Assembly: GCF_026262505.1 (NCBI RefSeq)
Contig: NC_067205.1
Location: forward strand, 21,180,659-21,229,990
DNA length: 49,332 nt
Source: Trichomonas vaginalis G3
Taxonomy: Eukaryota; Parabasalia; Trichomonadida; Trichomonadidae
Direction of reading: 5' to 3'
Below the pieces are notes generated by a model. That model did not search any database. It was not told the origin of the DNA and saw only the letters and a list, made by a program, of their open reading frames with translations. Made by a program: the position numbers and the translations under genes. Numbering within the stretch: position 1 is the first letter of the stretch; every line of letters starts with the position of its first letter. Below are positions 33,837-45,680 of the stretch, piece by piece.

Positions 33837-34755
33837 TTCATCGTAATGAACGTTAATGTTTTGTCATGATGATTTTATCGTTAATGTTTTGTCGAAACTT
33901 CTTCATCGGAATGAGTGTAAATGATCCAAAAATAATGTTTAGGGTAGATGGTTAGATCTCACCTCTTTTCTCACCTCATTGAATTTTCATGATTTCTTCA
34001 TCGTAATGAACGTATATGTTTTGTCATGATGATTTTATCGTAATGAGCGTAAATGAATGTGTCGAAACTTCTTCATCGTAATGAACGTAAACGACTAAAA
34101 ATAATGTTTAGGGTAGATGGTTAGATCTAACCTCATTTCTAATCTCATTTCTAATCTCATGATTTCTTCATTGTATATGTTTTGTCATGATTTCTTCATC
34201 GTAATGAGTGTAAATGAATGTGTCAAACATGAACGTATATGCTTTGTCAAGACTTCTTCATCGTAAATGTTTTGTCATGATTTCTTCATCGTAATGAGCG
34301 TATATGCTTTGTCATGATTTCTTCTTCGTAAATGTTTTGTCATGATTTCTTCATCGTAATGAGCGTAAATCAGACAAAATATATTTTAGGTGAAGAGGTG
34401 AGATCTCACCTCTTTTCTCACCTCATTGAATTTTCATGATTTCTTCATCGGAATGAACGTTTATATTTTGTCATGATTTCTTCGTATATGTTTTGTCATG
34501 ATTTCTTCGTAATGAGCGTAAATGACCCAAAAATAATGTTTAGGTGAAGAGGTGAGATCTCACCTCTTTTCTCACCTCATTGAATTTTCATGATTTCTTC
34601 ATCGGAAATGTTTTGTCATGATTTCTTCGTTTATGTTTTGTCATGATTTCATCGTATATGCTTTGTCATGACTTCTTCATCGTAATGAACGTATATGCTT
34701 TGTCAAACATGAGCGTAAATGTTTTGTCAAGACTTCTTCATCGTATATGTTTTGT
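33837..34755 (+). repeat. P block with hybrid and variant palindromes
   Basis: Order: hybrid GGTTAGATCTCACC at 33950-33963, variant GGTTAGATCTAACC at 34119-34132, standard palindromes near 34397 and 34558, with M25 between. This is the inverted equivalent of 11161-12001. Confidence 0.88.
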
Positions 34756-35380
34756 CACTACTTCATCGTAAATGTTTTGTCATGATTTCTTCATCGTAAT
34801 GAGCGTATATGTTTTGTCAAACATAGCGTATATGTTTGTCAAACATGAGCGTATATGTTTTGTCATGACTTCTTCATCGTAATGAACGTATATGCTTTGT
34901 CAAGACTTCTTCATCGTAATGAGTGTAAATGTTTTGTCAAACATGAGCGTAAATGTTTTGTCAAGACTTCTTCATCGTAATGAACGTAAATGATTTGTCA
35001 TGACTTCTTCATCGTAATGAGTGTAAATGTTTTTGTCGAAACTTCATCGTAAATGTTTTGTCAAACATGAACGTACATGTTTTGTCATGACTTCTTCATC
35101 GTAATGAATGTAAATGATTTGTCATGATTTCTTCGTTTATGTTTTGTCATGATTTCTTCATCGTAAATGTTTTGTCAAACATGAACGTACATTTTTGTCA
35201 TGATTTCTTCATCGTAATGAACGTAAATGATTTGTCATGATTTCTTCGTTTATGCTTTGTCATGACTTCTTCATCGTAAATGTTTTGTCATGATTTCTTC
35301 GTTTATGTTTTGTCATGACTTCTTCATCGTAAATGTTTTGTCATGACTTCTTCGTTTATGTTTTGTCATGACTTCTTCGT
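34756..35380 (+). repeat. U624 higher-order unit, inverted copy
   Basis: CACTACTTC near 34756 is the reverse complement of the GAAGTAGTG marker, and the monomer order that follows is that of the left-arm U624 units. Only one copy is present here, against three in tandem at 9.4-11.1 kb. Confidence 0.8.
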
Positions 35381-36071
35381 ATATGTTTTGTCAAAACTTT
35401 CATCGTATATGTTTTGTCATGATTTCATCGTACATGTTTTGTCGAAACTTCTTCGTATATGTTTTGTCATGATTTCATCGTATATGCTTTGTCAAACATG
35501 AACGTAAATGATTTGCCGAAACTTCATCGTATATGCTTTGTCATGACTTCTTCATCGTAAATGTTTTGTCATGATTTCTTCGTATAGGTTTTGTCATGAC
35601 TTCTTCGTAATGAACGTAAATGACCCAAAAATAATGTTTAGGTGAAGAGGTGAGATCTCACCTCTTTTCTCACCTCTTTTCTCACCTCATGAATTTTCAT
35701 GACTTCTTCATCGTAATGAGCGTAAATGTTTTGTCATGATTTCTTCGTATATGTTTTGTCAAACATGAGCGTATATGTTTTGTCATGACTTCTTCGAATA
35801 TGTTTTGTCAAGACTTCTTCGTATATGCTTTGTCAAACATGAACGTATATGTTTTGTCGAACCTTCACTTTTTGACGAAGTGCAAATCTTCACTTCGTGT
35901 CAAAACTTCATCGTATATGTTTTGTCAAGACTTCTTCGTAAATGATTTGTCAAGACTTCTTCGTAAATGTTTTGTCATGACTTCATCGTAAATGTTTTGT
36001 CATGACTTCTTCGTATATGCTTTGTCAAGACTTCTTCGTATATGCTTTGTCAAGATTATGAAGGAGGCGTT
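35381..36071 (+). repeat. M25, one P module and one H unit leading to T
   Basis: A palindrome module is near 35642-35690 and a single hairpin unit near 35862, then M25 monomers and the T flank TTATGAAGGAGGCGTT. This is the inverted equivalent of 24471-24840. Confidence 0.86.
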
Positions 36072-36319
36072 GAAGATGTATACCATCTAAGAACTTGAGA
36101 GAGTCAAAGTCAACACATCTGGGACCATTAGAGCGGAGTACTGGAAAAAACAAAAATAAGCCAGAAAGAATAAGAAAATTCTTTCTAAACTTTTTCATTA
36201 GATGTAAATCAGACAAAAGAACTTTTAGAAGAATTTCCTCATATGATTGCTTCCCTCGAAAAACCGAGAGAAGAGATTCCGTATGAAAATCGCAAGTTCT
36301 TAGATGGTATAACATCTTC
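36072..36319 (-). mobile_element. T element, 248 bp, inverted relative to left-arm copies
   Basis: Clean ends: GAAGATGTATACCATCTAAG at the left (one base lost) and TTAGATGGTATAACATCTTC at the right. The interior has a few homopolymer differences. A 96-codon frame crosses it on the - strand, extending the 75-codon frame of other copies into flanking repeat, which argues that the frame is not maintained. Confidence 0.87.
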
Positions 36320-36725
36320 GTAATGAACGTAAATGACCCAAAAATAATGTTTAGGTGAAGAGGTGAGATCTCACCTCTTTTCTCACCTCTTTTCTACCTC
36401 ATGAATTTTCATGACTTCTTCATCGAAATGAGCGTAAATGTTTTGTCATGATTTCTTCGTATAGGTTTTGTCATGACTTCTTCGTAATGAACGTAAATGA
36501 CCCAAAAATAATGTTTAGGTGAAGAGGTGAGATCTCACCTCTTTTCTCACCTCTTTTCTCACCTCATGAATTTTCATGACTTCTTCATCGTAATGAGCGT
36601 AAATTTTGTCATGATTTTTCGTATATGTTTTGTCAAACATGAGCGTATGTTTTGTCATGACTTCTTCGAATATGTTTTGTCAAGACTTCTTCGTATATGC
36701 TTTGTCAAACATGAACGTATATGTT
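36320..36725 (+). repeat. Two P modules and M25
   Basis: Palindrome modules are near 36360 and 36523, then M25 with several deletions (36600-36660). Nothing else is visible. Confidence 0.85.
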
Positions 36726-37940
36726 TTGTCGAACCTTCACTTTTTTGACGAAGTGCAAATCTTCACTTCGTGTCAAAACTTCATCGTATATGCTTTGTCA
36801 AACATGAACGTATATGTTTTGTCGAAACTTCATCGTATATGCTTTGTCAAACATGACGTAAATGTTTTGTCGAACCTTCACTTTTTTGACGAAGTGCAAA
36901 TCTTCACTTCGTGTCAAAACTTCATCGTATATGCTTTGTCAAACATTAACGTAAAATGTTTTGTCGAACCTTCACTTTTTTGACGAAATGCAAATCTTCA
37001 CTTCGTTGTCAAAACTTCATCGTATATGTTTTGTCAAGACTTCATCGTATATGCTTTGTCAAACATGAACGTATATGTTTTGTCAAACATGAACGTAAAT
37101 GTTTTGTCGAACCTCCTTCACTTTTTTGACGAAGTGCAAATCTTCACTTCGTGTCAAGACTTCTTCGTAAATGTTTTGTCAAAACTTCATCGTATATGCT
37201 TTGTCAAACATGAACGTATATGTTTTGTCGAAACTTCATCGTATATGCTTTGTCAAACATTAACGTAAAATGTTTTGTCGAACCTTCACTTTTTTGACGA
37301 AGTGCAAAATCTTCACTTCGTGTCAAAACTTCATCGTATATGCTTTGTCAAACATGAACGTATATGTTTTGTCGAGAACCTTCACTTTTTTGACGAAGTG
37401 CAAATCTTCACTTCGTGTCAAAACTTCATCGTATATGCTTTGTCAAACATGAACGTATATGTTTTGTCAAACATGAACGTAAATGTTTTTGTCGAACCTT
37501 CACTTTTTTGACGAATGCAAATCTTCATTCGTGTCAAGACTTCTTCGTAAATGATTTGTCAAGACTTCTTCGTAAATGTTTTGTCATGACTTCTTCGTAT
37601 ATGATTTGTCAAGACTTCATCGTAAATGTTTTGTCAAAACTTCATCGTATATGCTTTGTCAAACATGAACGTATATGTTTTGTCGAACCTTCACTTTTTT
37701 GACGAAGTGCAAATCTTCACTTCGTGTCAAAACTTCTTCGTATATGCTTGTCAAACATGAACGTAAATGTTTTGTCGAACTTCTTCGAATATGATTTGCA
37801 AGACTTCACTTGTTTGTCAAAACTTCATCGTATATGCTTTGTCAAACATGAACGTATATGTTTTGTCAAACATGAACGTAAATGTTTTGTCGAACCTTCA
37901 CTTTTTGACGAAGTGCAAATCTTCACTTCGTGTCAAGACT
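36726..37940 (+). repeat. H unit array, moderately noisy
   Basis: Hairpin units are near 36738, 36878, 36970, 37127, 37286, 37380, 37500, 37690 and 37899. The unit at 36970 has the GACGAAATGC loop-side marker also found in the left arm. Indels (for example at 37114, 37373, 37790) are more common than in the next array. Confidence 0.88.
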
Positions 37941-38470
37941 TCTTCGTAAATGATTTGTCAAGACTTCTTCGTAAATGTTTTGTCATGACTTCTTCGTATA
38001 TGTTTTGTCAAAACTTCATCGTATATTTTTGTCATGATTTCATCGTACATGTTTTGTCGAAACTTCTTCGTATATGTTTTGTCATGATTTCATCGTATAT
38101 GCTTTGTCAAACATGAACGTAAATGATTTGTCGAAACTTCATCGTATATGCTTTGTCATGACTTCTTCATCGTAAATGTTTTGTCATGATTTCTTCGTAT
38201 AGGTTTTGTCATGATTTCTTCGTAATGAACGTAAATGACCCAAAAATAATGTTTAGGTGAAGAGGTGAGATCTCACCTCTTTTCTCACCTCTTTTCTCAC
38301 CTCATGAATTTTCATGACTTCTTCATCGTAATGAGCGTAAATGTTTTGTCATGATTTCTTCGTATATGTTTTGTCAAACATGAGCGTATATGTTTTGTCA
38401 TGACTTCTTCGAATATGTTTTGTCAAGACTTCTTCGTATATGCTTTGTCAAACATGAACGTATATGTTTT
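37941..38470 (+). repeat. M25 and one P module
   Basis: M25 monomers with one palindrome module near 38258-38306. Nothing else is visible. Confidence 0.86.
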
Positions 38471-40345
38471 TGTCGAACCTTCACTTTTTTGACGAAGTGC
38501 AAATCTTCACTTCGTGTCAAAACTTCATCGTATATGTTTTGTCAAGACTTCTTCGTAAATGATTTGTCAAGACTTCTTCGTAAATGTTTTGTCATGACTT
38601 CATCGTAAATGTTTTGTCAAAACTTCATCGTATATGCTTTGTCAAACATGAACGTATATGTTTTGTCGAAACTTCATCGTATATGCTTTGTCAAACATTA
38701 ACGTAAATGTTTTGTCGAACCTTCACTTTTTTGACGAAGTGCAAATCTTCACTTCGTGTCAAAACTTCATCGTATATGCTTTGTCAAACATGAACGTATA
38801 TGTTTTGTCAAACATGAACGTAAATGTTTTGTCGAACCTTCACTTTTTTGACGAAGTGCAAATCTTCACTTCGTGTCAAGACTTCTTCGTAAATGATTTG
38901 TCAAGACTTCTTCGTAAATGTTTTGTCATGACTTCTTCGTATATGATTTGTCAAGACTTCATCGTAAATGTTTTGTCAAAACTTCATCGTATATGCTTTG
39001 TCAAACATGAACGTATATGTTTTGTCGAAACTTCATCGTATATGCTTTGTCAAACATGAACGTATATGTTTTGTCGAAACTTCATCGTATATGCTTTGTC
39101 AAACATGAACGTAAATGTTTTGTCGAACCTTCACTTTTTTGACGAAGTGCAAATCTTCACTTCGTGTCAAAACTTCATCGTATATGCTTTGTCAAACATT
39201 AACGTAAATGTTTTGTCGAACCTTCACTTTTTTGACGAAGTGCAAATCTTCACTTCGTGTCAAAACTTCATCGTATATGCTTTGTCAAACATGAACGTAT
39301 ATGTTTTGTCAAACATGAACGTAAATGTTTTGTCGAACCTTCACTTTTTTGACGAAGTGCAAATCTTCACTTCGTGTCAAGACTTCTTCGTAAATGATTT
39401 GTCAAGACTTCTTCGTAAATGTTTTGTCATGACTTCTTCGTATATGATTTGTCAAGACTTCATCGTAAATGTTTTGTCAAAACTTCATCGTATATGCTTT
39501 GTCAAACATGAACGTATATGTTTGTCGAACCTTCACTTTTTTGACGAAGTGCAAATCTTCACTTCGTGTCAAAACTTCATCGTATATGCTTTGTCAAACA
39601 TGAACGTAAATGTTTTGTCGAACCTTCACTTTTTTGACGAAGTGCAAATCTTCACTTCGTGTCAAAACTTCATCGTATATGCTTTGTCAAACATTAACGT
39701 AAATGTTTTGTCGAACCTTCACTTTTTTGACGAAGTGCAAATCTTCACTTCGTGTCAAAACTTCATCGTATATGCTTTGTCAAACATGAACGTAAATGTT
39801 TGTCGAACCTTCACTTTTTTGACGAAGTGCAAATCTTCACTTCGTGTCAAGACTTCTTCGTAAATGATTTGTCAAGACTTCTTCGTAAATGTTTTGTCAA
39901 AACTTCATCGTATATGCTTTGTCAAACATGAACGTATATGTTTTGTCAAACATGAACGTAAATGTTTTGTCGAACCTTCACTTTTTTGACGAAGTGCAAA
40001 TCTTCACTTCGTGTCAAAACTTCATCGTATATGCTTTGTCAAACATGAACGTAAATGTTTTGTCGAACCTTCACTTTTTTGACGAAGTGCAAATCTTCAC
40101 TTCGTGTAAAACTTCATCGTATATGCTTTGTCAACATGAACGTATATGTTTTGTCGAAACTTCATCGTATATGCTTTGTCAAACATGAACGTAAATGTTT
40201 TGTCGAACCTTCACTTTTTTGACGAAGTGCAAATCTTCACTTCGTGTCAAAACTTCATCGTATATGCTTTGTCAAACATGAACGTAATGTTTTGTCGAAC
40301 CTTCACTTTTTTGACGAAGTGCAAATCTTCACTTCGTGTCAAGAC
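38471..40345 (+). repeat. Longest clean H unit array
   Basis: Hairpin units are near 38480, 38724, 38838, 39129, 39221, 39340, 39532, 39623, 39717, 39808, 39976, 40069, 40209 and 40302. The run 39532-39808 is close to pure 93-bp tandem repeat. The largest open frame in the window (265 codons, 39066-39863) lies here; it is a string of the 31-residue repeat LSNLHFFDEVQIFTSCQ plus the M25 peptide NFIVYALSNMNVNV, with no domain, and it is interrupted wherever one base is lost. Confidence 0.9.
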
Positions 40346-41000
40346 TTCTTCGTAAATGATTTGTCAAGACTTCTTCGTAAATGTTTTGTCATGACTTCTT
40401 CGTATATGATTTGTCAAGACTTCATCGTAAATGTTTTGTCAAAACTTCATCGTATATGCTTTGTCAACATGAACGTACATGTTTTGTCATGATTTCTTCA
40501 TCGTAATGAACGTAAATGATTTGTCATGATTTCTTCGTTTAGCTTTGTCATGACTTCTTCATCGTAAATGTTTTGTCATGATTTCTTCGTTTATGTTTTG
40601 TCATGACTTCTTCATCGTAAATGTTTTGTCATGACTTCTTCGTTTATGTTTTGTCATGACTTCTTCGTATATGTTTTGTCAAAACTTCATCGTATATGTT
40701 TTGTCATGATTTCATCGTACATGTTTTGTCGAAACTTCTTCGTATATGTTTTGTCATGACTTCATCGTAAATGTTTTGTCATGATTTCTTCGTAAATGTT
40801 TTGTCATGATTTCATCGTAAATGTTTTGTCATGATTTCATCGTATATGCTTTTGTCAAGATTTCATCGTAAATGTTTTGTCAAGATTTCATCGTAAATTT
40901 TTGTCAATGACTTCTTCGTATATGATTTGTCAAGACTTCATCGTAAATGTTTTGTCAAAACTTCATCGTATATGCTTTGTCAAACATGAACGTATATGTT
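40346..41000 (+). repeat. M25 run
   Basis: Roughly 25 M25 monomers, mostly GTCATGATTTCTTCG and GTCATGACTTC types, without a palindrome module. Nothing else is visible. Confidence 0.86.
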
Positions 41001-41830
41001 TTGTCGAACCTTCACTTTTTGACGAAGTGCAAATCTTCACTTCGTGTCAAAACTTCATCGTATATGCTTTGTCAAACATGAACGTAAATGTTTTGTCGAA
41101 CCTTCACTTTTTTGACGAAGTGCAAATCTTCACTTCGTGTCAAAACTTCATCGTATATGCTTTGTCAAACATTAACGTAAATGTTTTGTCGAACCTTCAC
41201 TTTTTGACGAAGTGCAAATCTTCACTTCGTGTCAAAACTTCATCGTATATGCTTTGTCAAACATGAACGTAAATGTTTTGTCGAACCTCACTTTTTTGAC
41301 GAAGTGCAAATCTTCACTTCGTGTCAAGACTTCTTCGTAAATGATTTGTCAAGACTTCTTCGTAAATGATTTGTCAAAACTTCATCGTATATGCTTTGTC
41401 AAACATGAACGTATATGTTTTGCAAACATGAACGTAAATGTTTTGTCGAACCTTCACTTTTTTGACGAAGTGCAAATCTTCACTTCGTGTCAAAACTTCA
41501 TCGTATATGTTTTGTCAAACATGAACGTAAATGTTTTGTCGAACCTTCACTTTTTTGACGAAGTGCAAATCTTCACTTCGTGTCAAAACTTCATCGTATA
41601 TGCTTTGTCAAACATGAAACGTATATGTTTTGTCGAAACTCATCGTATATGCTTGTCAAACATGAACGTAAATGTTTTTGTCGAACCTTCACTTTTTGAC
41701 GAAGTGCAAATCTTCACTTCGTGTCAAAACTTCATCGTATATGCTTTGTCAAACATGAACGTAAATGTTTTGTCGAACCTTCACTTTTTGACGAAGTGCA
41801 AATCTTCACTTCGTGTCAAGACTTCTTCGT
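41001..41830 (+). repeat. H unit array
   Basis: Eight hairpin units near 41012, 41103, 41195, 41287, 41455, 41547, 41688 and 41780, most at 91-93 bp spacing with shortened T-runs in the stem arm in several units. Confidence 0.89.
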
Positions 41831-42600
41831 AAATGATTTGTCAAGACTTCTTCGTAAATGTTTTGTCATGACTTCTTCGTATATGATTTGTCAAGACTTC
41901 ATCGTAAATGTTTTGTCAAAACTTCATCGTATATGCTTTGTCAAACATGAACGTACATTTTGTCATGATTTCTTCATCGTAATGAACGTAAATGATTTGT
42001 CATGATTTCTTCGTTTATGCTTTGTCATGACTTCTTCATCGTAAATGTTTTGTCATGATTTCTTCGTTTATGTTTTGTCATGATTTCTTCGTTTATGTTT
42101 TGTCATGACTTCTTCGTTTATGTTTTGTCATGATTCTTCGTATATGTTTTGTCAAAACTTCATCGTATATGTTTTGTCATGATTTCATCGTACATGTTTT
42201 GTCGAAACTTCTTCGTATATGTTTTGTCATGACTTTCATCGTAAATGTTTTGTCATGATTTCTTCGTAAATGTTTTGTCATGATTTCATCGTAAATGTTT
42301 TGTCATGATTTCATCGTATATGCTTTGTCAAACATTGAACGTAAATGATTTGTCGAAACTTCATCGTATATGCTTTGTCATGACTTCTTCATCGTAAATG
42401 TTTTGTCATGATTTCTTCGTATAGTTTTGTCATGATTTCTTCGTAATGAACGTAAATGACCCAAAAATAATGTTTAGGTGAAGAGGTGAGATCTCACCTC
42501 TTTTCTCACCTCTTTTCTCACCTCATGAATTTTCATGACTTCTTCATCGTAATGAGCGTAAATGTTTTGTCATGATTTCTTCGTATATGTTTTGTCATGA
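41831..42600 (+). repeat. M25 run and one P module
   Basis: Matches 31911-32672 monomer by monomer as far as can be judged, with one palindrome module near 42479-42525, and leads into F. Confidence 0.87.
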
Positions 42601-42678
42601 TGCAAAAAATAATGAGTTCATTTACTCACAATATTTTTGTACAAAATGTAAAGTATGGCGGTTTGAAACCGTCGGGAA
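42601..42678 (+). repeat. F segment, 78 bp
   Basis: Same sequence as 32673-32750, 9928 bp further on, again followed by one hairpin unit and the D tandem. Confidence 0.86.
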
Positions 42679-42796
42679 CCTTCACTTTTTTGACGAAGTG
42701 CAATTCTTCACTTCGTGTCAAAACTTCATCGTAATGAGCGTAAATGATCCAAAAATAATGTTTACGTTCATGGTTTCAGGTTATTCAATAATTAAT
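42679..42796 (+). repeat. Single H unit and AT-rich lead into D
   Basis: Same as 32751-32867, including AATAATTAATTATT. Confidence 0.8.
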
Positions 42797-43236
42797 TATT
42801 TTTGAAGAACTGAAGGTGTCACTACGTCACCATGTGTCACCAGGTCATTTAACTTCTCTGAAAAAATGAGACAACATGACATTTAGACAACAACAGGAGG
42901 AAGGCAGTTATGACTTATTTTTGAAGAACTGAAGGTGTCACTCGGTCACCAGGTAATTTAACTCATGACATTTTGACAACAACACAGGAGGAAGGCAGTT
43001 ATGACTTATTTTTGAAGAACTGAAGGTGTCACTACGTCACCATGTGTCACTCGGTCATTTAACTTCTCTGAAAAAATGAGACAACATGACATTTAGACAA
43101 CAACACAGGAGGAAGGCAGTTATGACTTATTTTTTGAAGAACTGAAGGTGTCACTACGTCACCATGTGTCACTCGGTCATTTAACTTCTCTGAAAAAGTG
43201 ACAACATGACATTTTGACAACACAGCAGGAAATAAA
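42797..43236 (+). repeat. D tandem array, four units
   Basis: Units start at about 42797, 42916, 43007 and 43128 (119, 91, 121 and ~109 bp), repeating the length pattern of the array at 32868. Confidence 0.9.
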
Positions 43237-43571
43237 CTTCATCGTAATGAACGTATATGTTTTGTCAAAACTTCTTCGTAAATGTTTTGTCATGATTTCT
43301 TCATCGTAATGAACGTATATGTTTTGTCAAAACTTCTTCGTAAATGTTTTGTCATGATTTCTTCATCGTAATGAGCGTAAATGACCCAAAAATAATGTTT
43401 AGGTGAAGAGGTGAGATCTCACCTCTTTTCTCACCTCATTGAATTTTCATGATTTCTTCATCGTAATGAACGTATATGTTTTGTCAAAACTTCTTCATTC
43501 GTAATGAACGTTAATGTTTTGTCGAAACTTCTTCATCGTAATGAGTGTAAATGATCCAAAAATAATGTTTT
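43237..43571 (+). repeat. M25 and one P module
   Basis: M25 monomers and a palindrome module near 43405-43435; equivalent to 33312-33670 but one monomer pair shorter. Confidence 0.85.
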
Positions 43572-43737
43572 CATTAATGGTTTTTAGGTCATTCAATAAT
43601 TAATTATTTTTGAAGAACTGAAGGTGCTACCATGTTACCATGTGCTACCAGGTCATTTAACTTCTCTGAAAAAATGAGACAACATGACATTTAGACAACA
43701 ACACAGGAGGAAGGCAGTTATGACTTCATCAGAACAC
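43572..43737 (+). repeat. D' segment, 166 bp
   Basis: Same ends and length as 33671-33836. Confidence 0.88.
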
Positions 43738-44655
43738 TTCATCGTAATGAACGTTAATGTTTTGTCATGATGATTTTATCGTTAATGTTTTGTCGAAACT
43801 TCTTCATCGGAATGAGTTGTAAATGATCCAAAAATAATGTTTAGGGTAGATGGTTAGATCTCACCTCTTTTCTCACCTCATTGAATTTTCATGATTTCTT
43901 CATCGTAATGAACGTATATGTTTTTGTCATGATGATTTTATCGTAATGAGCGTAAATGAATGTGTCGAAACTTCTTCATCGTAATGAACGTAAACGACTA
44001 AAAATAATGTTTAGGTAGATGGTTAGATCTAACCTCATTTCTAATCTCATTTCTAATCTCATGATTTCTTCATTGTATTATTTTGTCATGATTTCTTCAT
44101 CGTAATGAGTGTAAATGAATGTGTCAAACATGAACGTATATGCTTTGTCAAGACTTCTTCATCGTAAATGTTTTGTCATGATTTCTTCATCGTAATGAGC
44201 GTATATGCTTTGTCATGATTTCTTCTTCGTAAATGTTTTGTCATGATTTCTTCATCGTAATGAGCGTAAATCAGACAAAAATATATTTTAGGTGAAGAGG
44301 TGAGATCTCACCTCTTTTCTCACCTCATTGAATTTTCATGATTTCTTCATCGGAATGAACGTTTATATTTTGTCATGATTTCTTCGTATATGTTTTGTCA
44401 TGATTTCTTCGTAATGAGCGTAAATGACCCAAAAATAATGTTTAGGTGAAGAGGTGAGATCTCACCTCTTTTCTCACCTCATTGAATTTTCATGATTTCT
44501 TCATCGGAAATGTTTTGTCATGATTTCTTCGTTTATGTTTTGTCATGATTCATCGTATATGCTTTGTCATGACTTCTTCATCGTAATGAACGTATATGCT
44601 TTGTCAAACATGAGCGTAAATGTTTTGTCAAGACTTCTTCATCGTATATGTTTTG
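43738..44655 (+). repeat. P block with hybrid and variant palindromes
   Basis: Hybrid GGTTAGATCTCACC at 43852-43865, variant GGTTAGATCTAACC at 44021-44034, and standard palindromes near 44302 and 44458. Copy of 33837-34755. Confidence 0.88.
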
Positions 44656-45280
44656 TCACTACTTCATCGTAAATGTTTTGTCATGATTTCTTCATCGTAA
44701 TGAGCGTATATGTTTTGTCAACATGAGCGTATATGTTTTGTCATGACTCTTCATCGTAATGAGTGTAAATGTTTGTCAACATGAGCGTAATTTTTGTCAA
44801 GACTTCTTCATCGTAATGAACGTAAATGATTTGTCATGACTTCTTCATCGTAATGAGTGTAAATGTTTTGTCGAAACTTCATCGTAAATGTTTTTGTCAA
44901 ACATGAACGTACTGTTTTGTCATGACTTCTTCATCGTAATGAATGTAAATGATTTGTCATGATTTCTTCGTTATGTTTTGTCAGATTTCTTCATCGTAAA
45001 TGTTTGTCAAACATGAACGTACATGTTTTGTCATGACTTCTTCATCGTAATGAACGTAAATGATTTGTCATGATTTCTTCGTTTATGCTTTGTCATGACT
45101 TCTTCATCGTAAATGTTTTGTCATGATTTCTTCGTTTATGTTTTGTCATGACTTCTTCATCGTAAATGTTTTTGTCATGACTTCTTCGTTTATGTTTTGT
45201 CATGACTTCTTCGTATATGTTTTGTCAAAACTTCATCGTATATGTTTTGTCATGATTTCATCGTACATGTTTTGTCGAAA
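44656..45280 (+). repeat. U624 higher-order unit, inverted copy
   Basis: Marker CACTACTTC near 44658; monomer order as at 34756-35380 with several indels and one missing monomer group near 44740-44800. Confidence 0.78.
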
Positions 45281-45680
45281 CTTCTTCGTATATGTTTGTC
45301 ATGATTTCATCGTATATGCTTTGTCAAACATGAACGTAAATGATTTGTCGAAACTTCATCGTATATGCTTTGTCATGACTTCTTCATCGTAAATGTTTTG
45401 TCATGATTTCTTCGTATAGGTTTGTCATGACTTCTTCGTAATGAACGTAAATGACCCAAAAATAATGTTTAGGTGAAGAGGTGAGATCTCACCTCTTTTC
45501 TCACCTCTTTTCTCACCTCATGAATTTTCATGACTTCTTCATCGTAATGAGCGTAAATGTTTTGTCATGATTTTTCGTATATGTTTTGTCAAACATGAGC
45601 GTATATGTTTGTCATGACTTCTTCGAATATGTTTTGTCAAGACTTCTTCGTATATGCTTTGTCAACATTGAACGTATATG
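45281..45680 (+). repeat. M25 and one P module
   Basis: Palindrome module near 45474-45520, then M25. Unlike the 35.4-36.1 kb equivalent, no T element follows; the H array starts directly after the first hairpin. Confidence 0.85.

Noticed and set aside
39066-39863. Large repeat-protein gene (265 codons) and similar frames of 70-163 codons throughout
   Set aside because: The peptides follow the satellite period exactly, appear on whichever strand the array faces, and break at every single-base loss. They have no domain or signal beyond the repeat. A stop-free frame is expected from a 93-bp unit.
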